A DNA stretch of 64,000 nt from contig DASVWH010000051.1 in NCBI GenBank assembly GCA_036389715.1, forward strand, positions 1 through 64,000. Reading direction: 5' to 3'. A program made the position numbers and the translations under genes. Below, in pieces: positions 50,682 through 59,525 of this stretch. The first letter of the stretch is position 1, and every line of letters starts with the position of its first letter. Below the pieces are notes generated by a model, which saw nothing but the letters and a program-made list of their open reading frames with translations, did no database searches and had not been told where the DNA came from. The stretch is from DASVWH01 sp036389715. Its GTDB lineage: Bacteria; Acidobacteriota; Blastocatellia; Pyrinomonadales; Pyrinomonadaceae.

Positions 50682-51695
50682 CTACTTCGTCGGCTTCCAG
50701 ATATATTTGCCGGTCTTATCTATGTAGCCCTGCCGGCCGCCGGTTGAAATCCTGGCCAGCCCGTCGCCGAAGGGCCAGGCGTTGTCGAACTGCGGCGCGA
50801 TAACGAGAGCGCCGGTCCTGTCAATATAGCCATACTTGCCCTTGAGCTTGACTACGGCCAGACCTTCAGAGAAGCCCTGCGTCCAGTCGAACTGCGGCGC
50901 GATGACGACCTTCCCCGTCTTGTCTATATAGCCGAACTTGTTGTCGAGGATGATCGGGCCGAGCCCTTCGGAAAAGCTGCCCGTGAAATCGAAACGCGGC
51001 GCGATCACGGTCTTTCCGCTCCTGTCTATGTAGCCGTATTTCTCGCCGATCTTGACGTTGGCCAGCCCCTCCGAGAAGTGGAAAGCGTTGTAGAACTGCG
51101 GCGCGATGGCTATCTTCCCGCGTTTATCTATGAAGCCGTGCCTGTTGCCGACGACGACCAGCGCCAGCCCTTCGTGAAAAGCGAAAGCCTTGTCGAACTG
51201 CGGCGCGATGATGACCTTCCCCGCCTTGTCTATAAAGCCGTACTTGCGATCAACCATCACGACCGCCAGCCCGTTCTCGAAATTCTCGACGGCGTCGAAC
51301 TGCGGGGCGATGACGAGCCTGCCGCTCTTGTCTATAAAGCCTCGCCGCGGATTGCGCCCGCCGGTTTGGACGGGCGCGAGCCCTTCGGCGAAGAAGGGGC
51401 CGACGAAATCCACCTGCTGCAAGTCAACGACCAGCTTTCCGCCCCTGTCTATCAACCCGCGCTTGACGCCGTTTTTGACGTAAGCCAGCCCCTCTGCGAA
51501 CTCCCAGGCATCATCGAACTGCGGCGCGATGACCAGCTCTCCCGTCCGGCTGATGTAGCCCCACTTGCCGTCCTGCCTGACGGGCAGCAGCCTTCCCGTC
51601 TCCTTCTTCTGCGCCGCCGCCGGGGTCAGGAAAGAGAGCGCCAGAAGACAGATGACGGCCGGGATGCAGCGCTTCTTCGTTGCTGATTTGCTCAT
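50682..51695 (-). CDS. Secreted WG-repeat protein
   Basis: A 337-aa protein with a signal peptide (RCIPAVICLLALSFLTPAAA) and nine WG-type repeats, each about 36 residues with a GYIDKTGKVVIAPQFD-like core, the last one incomplete. WG repeats form β-propeller- or solenoid-like surfaces and usually bind proteins or glycans; no enzymatic role is known. The ATG at 51695 is chosen: GGAAG lies just upstream, the signal peptide begins there, and it leaves a 19-nt gap after the PIG-L gene, whereas the longer frame would overlap it. Confidence 0.88.
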   Translation of the reverse strand: MSKSATKKRCIPAVICLLALSFLTPAAAQKKETGRLLPVRQDGKWGYISRTGELVIAPQFDDAWEFAEGLAYVKNGVKRGLIDRGGKLVVDLQQVDFVGPFFAEGLAPVQTGGRNPRRGFIDKSGRLVIAPQFDAVENFENGLAVVMVDRKYGFIDKAGKVIIAPQFDKAFAFHEGLALVVVGNRHGFIDKRGKIAIAPQFYNAFHFSEGLANVKIGEKYGYIDRSGKTVIAPRFDFTGSFSEGLGPIILDNKFGYIDKTGKVVIAPQFDWTQGFSEGLAVVKLKGKYGYIDRTGALVIAPQFDNAWPFGDGLARISTGGRQGYIDKTGKYIWKPTK

Positions 51696-51714
51696 GCTCT
51701 TCCGGGGGGCGGGC

Positions 51715-54273
51715 TCACTTCGCCGTGGCATCATCGGCGCGCCCGTAGCTAATCAGGTTAGCGAAAACGCGGTAAGCCCCCGGCACGCCCGCGCGCAACT
51801 GCCTGTACCAGACCATGCTCGTGTAGATGTAGCGCCCGCGACCATAACGGGCGGCCAGCAGCCCGCCCCGGAGCGGCGCTTCACCGGCATCACTCGCGGC
51901 CAGCGGCGCGCTGTATCGCTCGTCCCATTGTTCAGGATAGTAAAGCCCGCGCTCCTGTATCCAGCCCTTGAAATCATCTTCAGTAATCCTGTTCGGAAAG
52001 TTGAGCAGCGGGTGTCGCGGCTCGATGAAAGTGACGGGTGCGGTCTCGTCCGTGATGCGGGAGTTGCCGAGCGTGATGGGATAAGGCGCAAGCTGCGGGC
52101 GGCCTTTCTGCGCGTCCGGGTTCCACTCGTTGGTCTTGTGATAGAAGACGATGAGAGTCCCGCCCGCCCGCGCGTAGTCGAGCAGCTGCGCGTTGGCCGC
52201 AATCAATTCGGGATGAGCCTGGTAGCCGCGATTGTCTATCACGATTGCGCCGTAGCCGTCGAGCTTGCCCGCGCGCACCTCTTCAATCGTCAACTCCCTG
52301 CTCTGGACGCCGAGCGCCGAGAGCGCATCGCGCAGAGTGTCGTCGAAGCTGCGCACATAGCCGACGCGCAGGCCGGGCGCGACGCGCGCATCGCTATAAA
52401 TCGCCGGAATGTTTATCCGCGTCACGGGCGCGGCCAGGCGGTCGGACCAGACCGCCAGCGGCATCTCCTTGCCGGGCGCAACCCCGCCCGCCTGCAAAGA
52501 GGCTAACAGGTGAGCGGGAAATCTTACGGTTACCTCGCGCGTCTCGCCGGGGCGGAGCGCGAAGCTGGCGGCAGGCTGCGCGCGCTCCGCCCGGTTCGCA
52601 GAGCCCAGATAACCCTCGAAGCGTGTCCGCTGGTGATTGACCAGGCGAAGGAACAGGGGCTGCGGGCGGGCGATATTGCCGGGAGTCAGGACGAGCAGCG
52701 GCGGGCTCGCGCCGGTAATCTCGACGGCGGGCGCAACGTCAACGCGCGTCGCGGCGACCAGCGGAAAACTGATGCCGTTCAGCTCCACGCGGGCCGTTAC
52801 CTCCAATCGTTTGCCGAACGTTTGAGCGTCGTAGAGATGGGCGGAATGCGGGAGCGTGAGACTCTCGTTGCCGGGAATGTTCAGGGCTTTCGTGAGCGTG
52901 ATAACGCCATGCGGCTCAACGTTTAAGGGCCGGTTCGGCCATCCCCGGCCGGAGCCCGAAGCCGCCACGCCCGTGACCTCCACCTGCGCGCTCTGCTCGC
53001 CGCTGTTGGAGATATTGATGGACAGAGTGGTGGACGAATTGGGCACGACCACTGCATCGCGCGGCGTGACCGTGAGGGTGATTCCGCCGAACGCGGCCAG
53101 CGCCAGGTTGAGCCGCTCGGTCATCAAGCGGAAGCGCGGCGCATCGCCGGGCGTTGCGCGTCCAAACCCGCCGATGCGCGCGCCCGCCAACGCATGAAAG
53201 AGTCGAGTGCGGTCGCTTATGAAATCCGTCAGCGGGCGATTCTGAATCTTCGGCGCGGCCAGAGCGGTCGCCACCTGCTCAGGCAACTGGAGGCCGTCGA
53301 GCAGTGTGCGCGCGCCCGCCGGAAGCGCCGCCGACTGCTTTGCCGAGCGCACGAGGCGATAGCGGATGACGCGCATCCATCCGGGCGGAAGCGTCTGCGG
53401 CCAGGGCCCCTGCGAAGCGTGGCGTTGCAGAGCCCGGAGCGCCTGCTCCGCGTAAGTAGTCCCGCGCACGGGGTCGCGCTCGCTCGTGTCGAGGGAAATA
53501 GTCGCGCCGTCGCTTTCCGGTTCGTTCGATGACGAAGGGCCCGCCGCCCCGCGCTCAGAGAAGATGCGGACGAAGAGCCTCTGCGGCTGCCAGGTGCTGA
53601 TGCCGTCCCTGAGCTGTTCGGGGAAGCGCGCGGGGTCGGCGGCCGCGTCGAAGGCTTCGAGGACGAGACGGCCCGTGGCCTGGTGATGGCCGTGCCCGCT
53701 GGTCGTGTCGTGGTTGGTGATGATTACGTCCGGGTGAAGCTGGCGAATCTTGAGGACCATCCGGCGCAGGGCCTCTTCATGGCCCCAGACGCGAAAAGCC
53801 TCTTCCGCCGATTTCGAGAAACCGAAATCCCGCAGGCCCAGGAACCAGGGCTCGGAGCCTTGAATGGCGGCGGCCTCTTCGGTCTCGCGCGCACGAATTG
53901 CTCCCAGCTCTTCGTACAGCTCCGGCCCGACGGCGTTCTGCCCGCCCTCGCCGTAGGTCGAAAAGAGCGTCACGGTGTGAACGCCATACTTGCGCCGCAG
54001 CAGGGTCAGCGTCGAGCCGTCCTCGTCGTCCGGGTGCGCGGCGACACACATCACCGTCCAGGGATTATTCAAATCCAGCAGCGCCTGGTAGAGCGCGGCA
54101 TCGGCTGTGCTCTCGCCCGCTGGACGCGGAGGCGCAGGCTGCTGCCGCTGTCCGTGCGCGAGCGGCGCGAGGGCCGCGAGCGCGGAAAAGAGGAGCGCCA
54201 GCAGGCCGCGCCGGACCGGGCGCCGCGCCGCTGGCTTTGAATTTGAGAACCCATCAAATCTATCTGTGTTCAC
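51715..54273 (-). CDS. Secreted PIG-L family deacetylase with C-terminal accessory domains
   Basis: An 852-aa protein with a signal peptide (RRGLLALLFSALAALAPLAHG). The PIG-L/LmbE domain follows: CVAAHPDDEDG near 80 (zinc-binding His-Pro-Asp-Asp) and NHDTTSGHGHHQATGRL near 190 (third ligand region), typical of zinc N-deacetylases acting on N-acetylglucosaminyl groups. Downstream come β domains (~400-560, TLSINISNSGEQSAQVEV) and a glutamine-amidotransferase-like Rossmann domain (~640-760, GYGAIVIDNRGYQAHPE). Start: GTG at 54273, which overlaps the upstream stop as GTGA; a GTG at 54288 would overlap more. An extracellular glycan deacetylase is likely. Confidence 0.87.
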   Translation of the reverse strand: MNTDRFDGFSNSKPAARRPVRRGLLALLFSALAALAPLAHGQRQQPAPPRPAGESTADAALYQALLDLNNPWTVMCVAAHPDDEDGSTLTLLRRKYGVHTVTLFSTYGEGGQNAVGPELYEELGAIRARETEEAAAIQGSEPWFLGLRDFGFSKSAEEAFRVWGHEEALRRMVLKIRQLHPDVIITNHDTTSGHGHHQATGRLVLEAFDAAADPARFPEQLRDGISTWQPQRLFVRIFSERGAAGPSSSNEPESDGATISLDTSERDPVRGTTYAEQALRALQRHASQGPWPQTLPPGWMRVIRYRLVRSAKQSAALPAGARTLLDGLQLPEQVATALAAPKIQNRPLTDFISDRTRLFHALAGARIGGFGRATPGDAPRFRLMTERLNLALAAFGGITLTVTPRDAVVVPNSSTTLSINISNSGEQSAQVEVTGVAASGSGRGWPNRPLNVEPHGVITLTKALNIPGNESLTLPHSAHLYDAQTFGKRLEVTARVELNGISFPLVAATRVDVAPAVEITGASPPLLVLTPGNIARPQPLFLRLVNHQRTRFEGYLGSANRAERAQPAASFALRPGETREVTVRFPAHLLASLQAGGVAPGKEMPLAVWSDRLAAPVTRINIPAIYSDARVAPGLRVGYVRSFDDTLRDALSALGVQSRELTIEEVRAGKLDGYGAIVIDNRGYQAHPELIAANAQLLDYARAGGTLIVFYHKTNEWNPDAQKGRPQLAPYPITLGNSRITDETAPVTFIEPRHPLLNFPNRITEDDFKGWIQERGLYYPEQWDERYSAPLAASDAGEAPLRGGLLAARYGRGRYIYTSMVWYRQLRAGVPGAYRVFANLISYGRADDATAK

Positions 54274-54749
54274 TCGAACTCCACACACAGGTCAAGCCAC
54301 CTGGTCGGCAGATGAATGTCAACACGCCTGGAAGAGACCTCGACGCTGACGATGCGATTACAGACGAGCAGGAAGAGGCGCTTGCAGCCTTCCAGTTCTT
54401 CCCCCTGCTTGAAGAGAATCCGAAATGCCTCTGTCCGAATCTCGTAGCGCCCGCTCATCCTCGTCGGAACGCGCATGACCAGCCCCTCGCGCCCGAGATC
54501 GAAGGTCGAGCGCGCGCCCTCTGGAAGATGAAACACGCCGCCGCTCGCGCCGTCGGCCGTGAATTGAATATCGCCGCGCCCGGCCACCTTCTCCAACTCG
54601 GAGGCGGGCGCGCCCGGCGCAAAGACACGCGCAAAGTCGAGCACCGGAATCGAGAATCGCCCGCGGGCGTGTCCCTCCTGCATGCTCCGGATCAGTTCGA
54701 GCGCGACGCCGCGCATCTCCGGCCATTTGAGACAATTGAAGATAGCCAT
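54270..54749 (-). CDS. Conserved-looking soluble protein of unknown function
   Basis: A 159-aa protein with no signal peptide (MAIFNCLKWPEMRGVALELI). Alternating strands and charged turns (RMSGRYEIRTEAFRILFKQG, LFLLVCNRIVSVEVSSRRVD) suggest an α/β or PilZ-like β fold, but no motif is decisive. The frame continues to 54833 without features; ATG 54749 is preferred. Its stop overlaps the GTG of the PIG-L gene, so the two are translationally coupled and may be regulated together. Confidence 0.62.
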   Translation of the reverse strand: MAIFNCLKWPEMRGVALELIRSMQEGHARGRFSIPVLDFARVFAPGAPASELEKVAGRGDIQFTADGASGGVFHLPEGARSTFDLGREGLVMRVPTRMSGRYEIRTEAFRILFKQGEELEGCKRLFLLVCNRIVSVEVSSRRVDIHLPTRWLDLCVEFE

Positions 54750-54952
54750 AACCTTAAGGGGCGCAAAGCACCGTCCGCCCCGGACGATTGGACGAAGCGG
54801 ACGAGCGGCGCGGGTTGCAGCCTCACTATACAATCTGCGAGGCCAAAACCCGTAGCGCCCGCGCGCCTCGCTCGGCGTGTATCCTTCACGCCGTAAAAAT
54901 GCTATATTCTCGCGCTTGGATTCTATCTTTTGATTGGAGTAGGAGGCTAGAG

Positions 54953-55510
54953 ATGTACCCCCGCAGAAAACTTTACACGCTCTTTCTGATGATTACCCTG
55001 CCGCTGCTGGCCGTCGCGTGCGGCGATACCGGCAAGGCCAACAAGCTGATTGACGAAGGCAACGCCGCCGTCCAGGAGGGTCAGAAACTGGCCCAGGAAG
55101 CCGACGCCAAGAACGACCAACTGATCGCCGCGCTCGGCAATTTCCCCGAAAACCGCGACGAGCTTAAAGGCAAGGCGCAGGAGGTCATGGACCTCCTGGA
55201 CAAGAGCATCGCCAGGCTGCGCGAAGCGACGCAGAAATTCGACGACGGCAGCAAGACCAACATTGATGCCAAGCTCAAGGAGTATCTCTCGCTCAAGTCC
55301 CAGGAGTTCAGCAAGCATGCCGAGCACCTGGAAGTCGCCAAAGAGATTCCGAAGGCCGTGATGGACCCGGCCGTGACCGACACCGATACCCTCAAGACAC
55401 GTTTCACACAGGCGACCGAACGCGTCGAGAAGCTGCAAAAAGAGTGGGAAGACCTCGCCGCGCGCGCGGGCAAGATTCAGGAAGAGAACAAGGACAAGTT
55501 CAAATCATAG
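54953..55510 (+). CDS. Predicted lipoprotein, helical
   Basis: A 185-aa protein with a lipoprotein signal peptide (LYTLFLMITLPLLAVAC, lipobox LAVAC, lipidated Cys23). The rest is helical and rich in Lys, Asp, Glu and Ala (NAAVQEGQKLAQEADAKNDQ, KLKEYLSLKSQEFSKHAEHL), likely a coiled coil. AGGAGG at 54941-54946 lies 6 nt before the ATG, fixing the start; the frame extends upstream without similarity. Function unknown; resembles small envelope-associated lipoproteins. Confidence 0.82.
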   Translation: MYPRRKLYTLFLMITLPLLAVACGDTGKANKLIDEGNAAVQEGQKLAQEADAKNDQLIAALGNFPENRDELKGKAQEVMDLLDKSIARLREATQKFDDGSKTNIDAKLKEYLSLKSQEFSKHAEHLEVAKEIPKAVMDPAVTDTDTLKTRFTQATERVEKLQKEWEDLAARAGKIQEENKDKFKS

Positions 55511-55538
55511 GCTGACGCCAAAGCAAGGGTCAGTGCAG

Positions 55539-55616
55539 AAAAGTAAGAGGGTCAGAGGGAAAGGGAAGAGGCTCTGTGCGGCAGCGCCTCTTCTTTTGCC
55601 TTTTTACACTTCTCTT
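55539..55616 (+). repeat. Purine/pyrimidine inverted repeat between convergent genes
   Basis: Left arm 55539-55572 (A/G-rich, ending gggaagaggc) and right arm 55586-55616 (gcctcttctttt...) form a long imperfect stem. It separates the lipoprotein gene from the ABC permease gene; its right arm overlaps the permease stop. Confidence 0.7.
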
Positions 55617-57580
55617 GCTCTGGCCGCTTTGCGCTTGACGCTCTGCTCGCCCTTCTCCATTCGTCCGGCGAGGAACATGGCGGCGGCGATGATGGCGATG
55701 AGCAGGACGCCATAGGCGGCGGCCGTGCCGAGATTCAGGCTGCGCAGCTCCGATGCGATCTTGATCGAGATGGGCTGGTTGCGCGGGACGTAGACGAGGA
55801 TGCTGGCGACGTATTCGCCGAGCGCGATGACGAACGCCAGCAGCGTTCCGGCCACCGCGCCCGGCCAGACCAGCGGCAGGCGCACGCGCCGGAATCGCCG
55901 CCAGGCGTTTGCGCCCAGTGACCCGGCAGCCTCTTCGAGCGCAGGGTCAATCTGCTCCGTGCTGGCCTGCACGGCGCGCACGACCAGCGGCATGAAGCGC
56001 AGGAAATAGATGACGGGCAGAATCCAGAACGTGCCGACGAGAATGAAAGAGCCCGTCAGCGCGTTCTCCTGCCCGTAAGCCTCCGCGATAGAGACGGCCA
56101 CGACCGTCCCCGGCAGTGCCCAGGGGACGAGCACCAGCAGCGAAACCAGCCGCCGCCAGCGAGTCCTTCTCCTGGCCGTCACAGCCGAGACGCAAAAACT
56201 CCAGACGAGCGCAAAGAGAGCGGCCAGCCCTGCCATCGTCAGACTGTTAAGAATCACCTCGGCCGAATCGCGCTCGGTCAGGATGCGCGTGTAATTGGAG
56301 AGCGTGTAGGCGGGCGGCAGCGCCTGCGTCGTCCATTGACCCTCGCGTGCGAAGCTGACGAGGACGAGCGTTGCGACGGGCAGCGCGAGCAGTGTCGTGA
56401 AAAGCAGGCCGGAGAGGGTGGCAAAGGCCCTGGCCCGGCCGCTCGTGACGGGAGTGCGGGCCTTCGTCGTCCCCTTCATCGCGGCCGCGGCAAAGCGCCG
56501 GGTCCCTTCGTAACGCTGGAAAAAGATGAGCGCGACGATTGAGATGAGGGCGAGCATGACGGTCTCTGTGAGCGCCGCCGCCGCATCGCCGCGCTGCCTC
56601 GCGTTGAAGATTTCGAGCGTCAGGACGCGCACGTCGCCGCCGAAGAGCAGCGGCGCGCTAAAGGACGCCATCGAGGTCATGAAGGTCAACAGCGCGGCGG
56701 CAATCAGCGAGGGCGTCAACTGCGGCAGCGTGACCCGCAACAGCACCAAGGCCGGTTTCGCCCCGAGGCTGCGCGCGGCTTCGGCCAGCCCGGCGTCAAT
56801 CCGGCGCAGGCCCGCGCCCGCCAGCACGTAAAAGAACGGGTACATCGTATAAGTGTGAAAGAGCAGCAGCGCGGGCCAGCCGCGCAGCCGCCAGGGCGCG
56901 CCCTTGAGCCCGAACATCCACTGGACCAGCCGCGCCAGGATACCCGACTCGCCGCAGAGAAAGATAAAGGCAATCGTCCCGACCAGCGGCGGCAGCACCA
57001 GCGGCAGCGCCGCCAGCGCCGCGAAGAGCCTGCGCGCGGGAAAGGCGTAACGCTCGAAGAGAAAGGCCAGCGGCACTCCCGCGAGCGCGCAGCAGCAGAC
57101 CGTCAGCAGCGAGAGCAGGATGCTTGACCCGGCGGCTTCGAGCATCGCGCGCTGCGAGAAGAAGTCCCGGTAGTTGTCTAGCGACCACCGGCCGCCCCGG
57201 TCGAAGGAGGCCGTCAGCACGTGCAGGTTCGGGTAGACGACGCCGTAGAGCAACACGACGGCCACTACGAAGAGCAGAATGATCGAAGAGGGGCGACGCG
57301 CGCGAGCTTTGATGCGGCGAAGGAGAGAGGCCGAGACGCCGCCCGGCGCAGACACGGAGACCTGCGCAGCAGGCGGCTCGGAGCTGGTAGAAGCAGGTGA
57401 TACGGAGACGAGAGGAGCAGGTGACGCCGAGAGCGGCGACGCGGAGACAGTGTGCGCGGGCGAAGCGGAGACAGCGGGCGCGGGCGATGCATGAAGGTCC
57501 GCATTCTCGGGCGCCGAGCGTTCGTCAGCGCGCCCGCGCTCGGGCGTTCGGGTGTCTCTTGGCCTCTCCTCGTCTCTCAT
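55604..57580 (-). CDS. fbpB: Iron-type ABC transporter permease, two fused domains
   Basis: A 658-aa inner-membrane permease with about 12 helices and two copies of the binding-protein-dependent transport module; the EAA-like loops are EAARSLGAKPALVLLRVTLP (~275) and EEAAGSLGANAWRRFRRVRL (~558). This double permease is typical of FbpB/SfuB, ThiP and some phosphonate systems. The N-terminal ~85 residues are a low-complexity SASPA/VSASP repeat before the first helix, absent from normal FbpB. The ATG overlaps the stop of the ATPase gene (ATGA). The cognate binding lipoprotein is probably encoded at 60217-61272. Confidence 0.88.
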   Translation of the reverse strand: MRDEERPRDTRTPERGRADERSAPENADLHASPAPAVSASPAHTVSASPLSASPAPLVSVSPASTSSEPPAAQVSVSAPGGVSASLLRRIKARARRPSSIILLFVVAVVLLYGVVYPNLHVLTASFDRGGRWSLDNYRDFFSQRAMLEAAGSSILLSLLTVCCCALAGVPLAFLFERYAFPARRLFAALAALPLVLPPLVGTIAFIFLCGESGILARLVQWMFGLKGAPWRLRGWPALLLFHTYTMYPFFYVLAGAGLRRIDAGLAEAARSLGAKPALVLLRVTLPQLTPSLIAAALLTFMTSMASFSAPLLFGGDVRVLTLEIFNARQRGDAAAALTETVMLALISIVALIFFQRYEGTRRFAAAAMKGTTKARTPVTSGRARAFATLSGLLFTTLLALPVATLVLVSFAREGQWTTQALPPAYTLSNYTRILTERDSAEVILNSLTMAGLAALFALVWSFCVSAVTARRRTRWRRLVSLLVLVPWALPGTVVAVSIAEAYGQENALTGSFILVGTFWILPVIYFLRFMPLVVRAVQASTEQIDPALEEAAGSLGANAWRRFRRVRLPLVWPGAVAGTLLAFVIALGEYVASILVYVPRNQPISIKIASELRSLNLGTAAAYGVLLIAIIAAAMFLAGRMEKGEQSVKRKAARAREV

Positions 57581-58653
57581 TGGGCCAGCACGCTGATTCG
57601 ATGAGGGGGCAGTTGGACCAGGCAGGGAGCGCCCGCGACGAAGCCTTCGGGGTCGAGGACCAGGGCTTCGAGTAAGAGGCCGCCAGCGTCGAGCCTGATG
57701 CCTGTGGTCGCGCCCGCAAAGTCAATCTCACGTATGACGGCCTGCATGACGTTCAAAGCATTCCGGGGAGCCTCTGCGAGAATGACCAGGTGCTCCGGGC
57801 GAATGGCGAGCAGGCAGGGCTGAGCGAGCGGGGCGGGCCCGGCTGCTTCGACGCTAACGCTGAGCGTGTGATCTCCTTCGAGAGTCTTAAACTCACCCGC
57901 GCCGTCCCCTGCGGAGCCGAGAGGCACGGCGCGAAAGACGTTGTTGCGTCCGAGGAAGCGCGCGACGGCGGCCTGTGACGGATGTTCGTAAAGCTCGCGC
58001 GGCGCTCCGGTTTGCAGGATGCGGCCCTCGCTCATGACGCTGATGCGGTCGCAGAGCGCGAAGGCTTCCTCCTGGTCATGCGTCACGTAGACGGCCGTCA
58101 GGCCGAGCTTCGTGACCAGCTCGCGCAGCTCGGCGCGCGTCTCTTCGCGCAGCGCCACGTCCAGGTTCGAGAGTGGCTCGTCGAAGAGGAGCAGCGCGGG
58201 CTCGATACTGATGGCGCGGGCGATGGCGACGCGCTGCTGCTGCCCGCCGGAAAGCTCCGTCACCTGCCGCCGCTCGTAGCCGGGAAGCTGCACGAGCGCC
58301 AGCGCACGCGCGACGCGCTCCGCAGTCTCTGCCTGCGGACGTTTGCGCGCGCGCAGGCCGAAGGCGACGTTCTCGTAAACGTTCAGGTGCGGGAAGAGCG
58401 CGTAGTTCTGAAAGACCATCCCGAAGCCGCGCTGCTCGGGCGAGAGGCCCGTGATGTCGCGGCCGTCGAATTCGATGCGGCCAGCGTCGGGCGAGTCCAG
58501 CCCGGCGATCATCCGCAGCGTCGTCGTCTTGCCGCAGCCCGAAGGCCCCAGCAGCCCGAAGAACTCCTTGCGCTCGACCGCCAGGGAGAGGTCCGCGACG
58601 GCGGCGTTCGCTTCGTAGCTCTTCGAGATATTTCGCAGAGAGAGAAAGGCCAA
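57577..58653 (-). CDS. fbpC: Iron-type ABC transporter ATPase
   Basis: A 358-aa ATPase: Walker A GPSGCGKTTTLRM near 37, Q-loop MVFQNYALFPHL near 80, signature LSGGQQQRVAIARA near 133, Walker B LLLFDEPLSNLD near 155, and a C-terminal TOBE-type regulatory domain (~270-350). This matches FbpC, PotA and UgpC; the double-domain permease next to it and the binding protein favour the iron class, with thiamine or phosphonate as alternatives. The start is TTG (58653) with a weak AGAGG. It is the first gene of the pair with the permease. Confidence 0.88.
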   Translation of the reverse strand: MAFLSLRNISKSYEANAAVADLSLAVERKEFFGLLGPSGCGKTTTLRMIAGLDSPDAGRIEFDGRDITGLSPEQRGFGMVFQNYALFPHLNVYENVAFGLRARKRPQAETAERVARALALVQLPGYERRQVTELSGGQQQRVAIARAISIEPALLLFDEPLSNLDVALREETRAELRELVTKLGLTAVYVTHDQEEAFALCDRISVMSEGRILQTGAPRELYEHPSQAAVARFLGRNNVFRAVPLGSAGDGAGEFKTLEGDHTLSVSVEAAGPAPLAQPCLLAIRPEHLVILAEAPRNALNVMQAVIREIDFAGATTGIRLDAGGLLLEALVLDPEGFVAGAPCLVQLPPHRISVLAQ

Positions 58654-58769
58654 GCCTCTTGTTGCTCCTTCGACACCGTTTGGAAAAGAGGCTGCTATGT
58701 TACATCATCCGTCGCCAAAGGTCTGAGGGGCGGAAAACCCCAGGCCGCACGCCGCCGGAATTTTTTTGA

Positions 58770-58798
58770 TTGACGGGATTCGATTAAAACAATAATTT
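58770..58798 (+). promoter_or_regulatory. Sigma70-type promoter of the 180-aa secreted protein
   Basis: TTGACG at 58770-58775 and TAATTT at 58793-58798 with a 17-bp spacer. AAGGAG at 58817-58822 follows, 8 nt before the ATG. Confidence 0.65.
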
Positions 58799-58830
58799 GG
58801 AGGCCGCTTCGGCGAGAAGGAGAACCCCTA

Positions 58831-59373
58831 ATGTTGACCAAGAGAACGTTTGCTATTGTCCTCACGGTCGTCTCGGCACTGGCCCTGACGGCCGCCGCGG
58901 CGAGCCCCGCCGCCATCACCAGCGTTTACACCTCGCTCTCGAACTGCAAGACGGTTAATGTGATACGCGACTCGTCCGTGCAGGCTTGCGCAGGCTATGG
59001 CGGCTATAACCTGCAACTCGAATACGGCGATGCGCGCGAGTCAATCACGGTCATTGACGCGAAGCGCAAGAAGCACCCGCTCGATTTATGGACTGTGATT
59101 AGCAGCGGCTTTAGCTCGGTCGGCAAGAAGGCGGAGTGGCGCATCGCACGGCGAAACGGCAAGAGCGTGCCGATTGCCCTGATCGTTCGCCTGGACGCCA
59201 GCGATAACCCGGAAGATTCCACCAAGGTCACTTCCTACCTGGCCGTCGCCAAGATTACCCCGAGCAAACTCTGCGTGACAGACAAGATCATGCCGAGCGC
59301 GACGGCCAACGAGGAGGCGCGCCGCGCCGCCGACGTTGCCGCCGACAAACCATGCCTCGCGCCGCCCCGGTAA
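58831..59373 (+). CDS. Secreted protein of unknown function
   Basis: A 180-aa protein with a signal peptide (FAIVLTVVSALALTAAAASP). The mature part has three Cys-containing segments (LSNCKTVNV, VQACAGYGGYN, PSKLCVTDK) that could form a disulfide, and a strand-rich core (YNLQLEYGDARESITVID, AEWRIARRNGKSVPIALIV). No family is recognised. It has its own promoter and terminator, so it is a single-gene unit placed between the ATPase/permease pair and the binding protein of the iron-type transporter; a link to that transport is possible but not shown. Confidence 0.78.
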   Translation: MLTKRTFAIVLTVVSALALTAAAASPAAITSVYTSLSNCKTVNVIRDSSVQACAGYGGYNLQLEYGDARESITVIDAKRKKHPLDLWTVISSGFSSVGKKAEWRIARRNGKSVPIALIVRLDASDNPEDSTKVTSYLAVAKITPSKLCVTDKIMPSATANEEARRAADVAADKPCLAPPR

Positions 59374-59376
59374 GCG

Positions 59377-59408
59377 GCCGCTCGACGGGCGCTTCCCCGT
59401 CGAGCGGC
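59377..59408 (+). terminator. GC-rich hairpin after the 180-aa gene
   Basis: Perfect 13-bp stem (59377-59389 with 59396-59408) with a 6-nt loop, starting 3 bases after the stop codon. Only a short T-run follows. Confidence 0.7.
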
Positions 59409-59431
59409 GGGCGTTTCGGGAAAGATATTTG

Positions 59432-59504
59432 AAAAGCTCTCGCCGTCAGTCACCTCGAATCAACAGTACCGTTTGAATCATGGAGGCCGACGGCGAGAGC
59501 TTTT
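59432..59504. terminator. Bidirectional terminator between convergent genes
   Basis: A perfect 16-bp stem pairs 59432-59447 (aaaagctctcgccgtc) with 59489-59504; it ends in TTTTT on the plus strand and in TTTTC on the minus strand. The 41-nt loop contains further short pairing. It can end both flanking transcripts. Confidence 0.7.
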
Positions 59505-59525
59505 TCATCACGCCGCGAGCTGTTT

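Noticed and set aside
51565..52506. Plus-strand open frame of 313 codons opposite WG-repeat and PIG-L genes
   Set aside because: It spans the junction of two well-supported minus-strand genes and has no motif.
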